Positions 31,658 to 32,202 of a DNA stretch of 32,202 nt are shown piece by piece (the stretch's first letter is position 1; the number at the start of each line of letters is the position of its first letter). The stretch is from Cryobacterium aureum (GTDB taxonomy: Bacteria > Actinomycetota > Actinomycetes > Actinomycetales > Microbacteriaceae). The stretch spans positions 1 to 32,202 of the forward strand of contig NZ_PPTG01000036.1 of the NCBI RefSeq assembly GCF_002954245.1. The letters are read 5' to 3'. The notes under the pieces are model-generated. The model did not search any database. It had not been told where the DNA came from and saw only the letters and a program-made list of their open reading frames with translations. Made by a program: the position numbers and the translations under genes.

Positions 31658-32083
31658 TCAACGACCGCCCGGTTCGCCAGTCAGCACCCACCCTTTGACG
31701 GAGGAGCTGTCTCTAATCTGACGTGTGGTGTTCTTGGCACCCGTCAGCTCCCCCAAGTATTGGCGAAGCATACCGACGCTGACCGGTGCGCTGCGGCCAC
31801 CGTCAAAGACCCAGGCCATGTGAGTGAATACGGCACCGCTGAGAGTGTCGTCGTCCGAATCAGATAGTGCTTCGTTGTAGGTGGAAGCAATGACAAGCAC
31901 GTTTTCTCCGCGTTCGATGTCGTTAATGCTGAACATAAGGTTGCCGGCATCACGGAAGTACGGGACGCCAGACACATCAGTGAAGATACGCGCAGACCGC
32001 AATTCGCTCTCCCCCGCTAGCGTCGATAACATCCCTGCCTGACTTTCATCCGCAGGAAAAAACTGCCGGATATCCGGCTCTCC
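31658..32083 (-). pseudogene. Unknown gene, 5' end cut by an ISL3-family element
   Basis: The frame is open leftward from the IS end and reads SGEPDIRQFFPADESQAG before the first Met (32032), then MLSTLAGESELRSARIFTDV, RDAGNLMFSINDIERGENVL and SGAVFTHMAWVFDGGR. The coding signal starts at the IS boundary, so the true start lies in or beyond the IS. No family is recognised. The Met at 32032 is internal by this reading. Confidence 0.5.
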
Positions 32084-32202
32084 TGACTCTTCCGTGGGTT
32101 AGTTTCGTCCGGGAAGCACGGGTTTGTGCCCGCCGAGGCTGAGCATGGCGAGGGCGATGAGCGCGTCCGGTAATTTGAAGCCGAAGGCGATGCGGGTCAT
32201 GA
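32084..32202 (-). mobile_element. ISL3-family insertion sequence, one end (runs off window)
   Basis: The terminal sequence GACTCTTCCGTGGGTTAG at 32085-32102 resembles ISL3-family ends (GGCTCTTCCGTG). The transposase tail lies directly inside it. The other end is outside the window, so the target duplication cannot be checked. Confidence 0.6.
32099..32202 (-). CDS. ISL3-family transposase, C-terminal end (partial)
   Basis: The minus strand reads MTRIAFGFKLPDALIALAML, then SLGGHKPVLPGRN and TAA (32099). This matches the conserved closing motif of ISL3/IS1096-like transposases (IaFGFrsPeaLIAlAmLsLGG.rP.LPGR). The remainder of the protein lies beyond the window edge. Confidence 0.75.
   Translation of the reverse strand, partial: MTRIAFGFKLPDALIALAMLSLGGHKPVLPGRN

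Noticed and set aside
1..32202. CRISPR array or defence system
   Set aside because: No regularly spaced direct repeats and no cas-like or restriction genes were seen.

Overview
The window is high-GC DNA with actinobacterial-looking proteins. Evidence includes ArsC proteins with an N-terminal three-helix domain, an ACR3 pump, septum-formation and PQQ-propeller lipoproteins, and SD-led GTG/ATG starts. A member of the Micrococcales, perhaps Microbacteriaceae, is a reasonable guess, but no taxon-defining gene is present. The DNA is a mosaic of accessory modules rather than a conserved chromosomal backbone.

Positions 1-16300 are a worn accessory region rich in remnants. It holds an IS3 fragment truncated at a cluster of palindromic half-sites, and a truncated unknown gene. 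It also holds an NTF2-like protein, a membrane-anchored protein paired with an ECF-like sigma factor, and a GNAT acetyltransferase. Next come an IS30 scrap, three lipoproteins, remnants of a GH2 glycosidase and an alpha/beta hydrolase, and half of a flavoprotein. An EamA transporter follows. The last part has a wrecked serine recombinase, a truncated ATPase, a low-GC lipoprotein fused in frame to a plasmid-like protein, an intact Tn3-type resolvase with a candidate res site, and an IS30 element with two nonsense codons.

Positions 16301-28774 are an arsenic/phosphate island. It is bounded by an 80-bp direct repeat (79/80 identical) that carries a strong hairpin terminator and what looks like the 3' end of a tRNA. 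The genes are trxB-acr3 (minus), arsR (plus), two arsC genes (minus) and pstSCAB plus an orphan winged-helix regulator (plus). They are followed by arsR(CC)-arsR-[arsR-arsC fusion] (minus) and a flavoprotein with three C-terminal Cys-Cys pairs (plus). The inferred logic has four parts. A dedicated high-affinity phosphate transporter keeps phosphate entering in the presence of arsenate. Three ArsC proteins reduce arsenate, TrxB may supply electrons, and ACR3 exports arsenite. Twin ATAGA-N6-TCTAT operators upstream of pstS suggest that the phosphate transporter itself answers to an ArsR-type repressor.

Positions 28775-32202 start a second module. A tandem 8-mer pair lies exactly 107 bp after each copy of the 80-bp repeat, as expected if two related integrative elements sit in tandem at one site. 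This module has small hypothetical genes, a 33-bp inverted repeat, and a gene cut by an ISL3-family element that runs off the window.

The most interesting candidates are the ArsC series (136, 220 and 327 residues; catalytic domain, plus three-helix domain, plus ArsR domain), the ArsR-like control of pst, the Cys-pair flavoprotein with its own Cys-pair ArsR, and the tandem att architecture.
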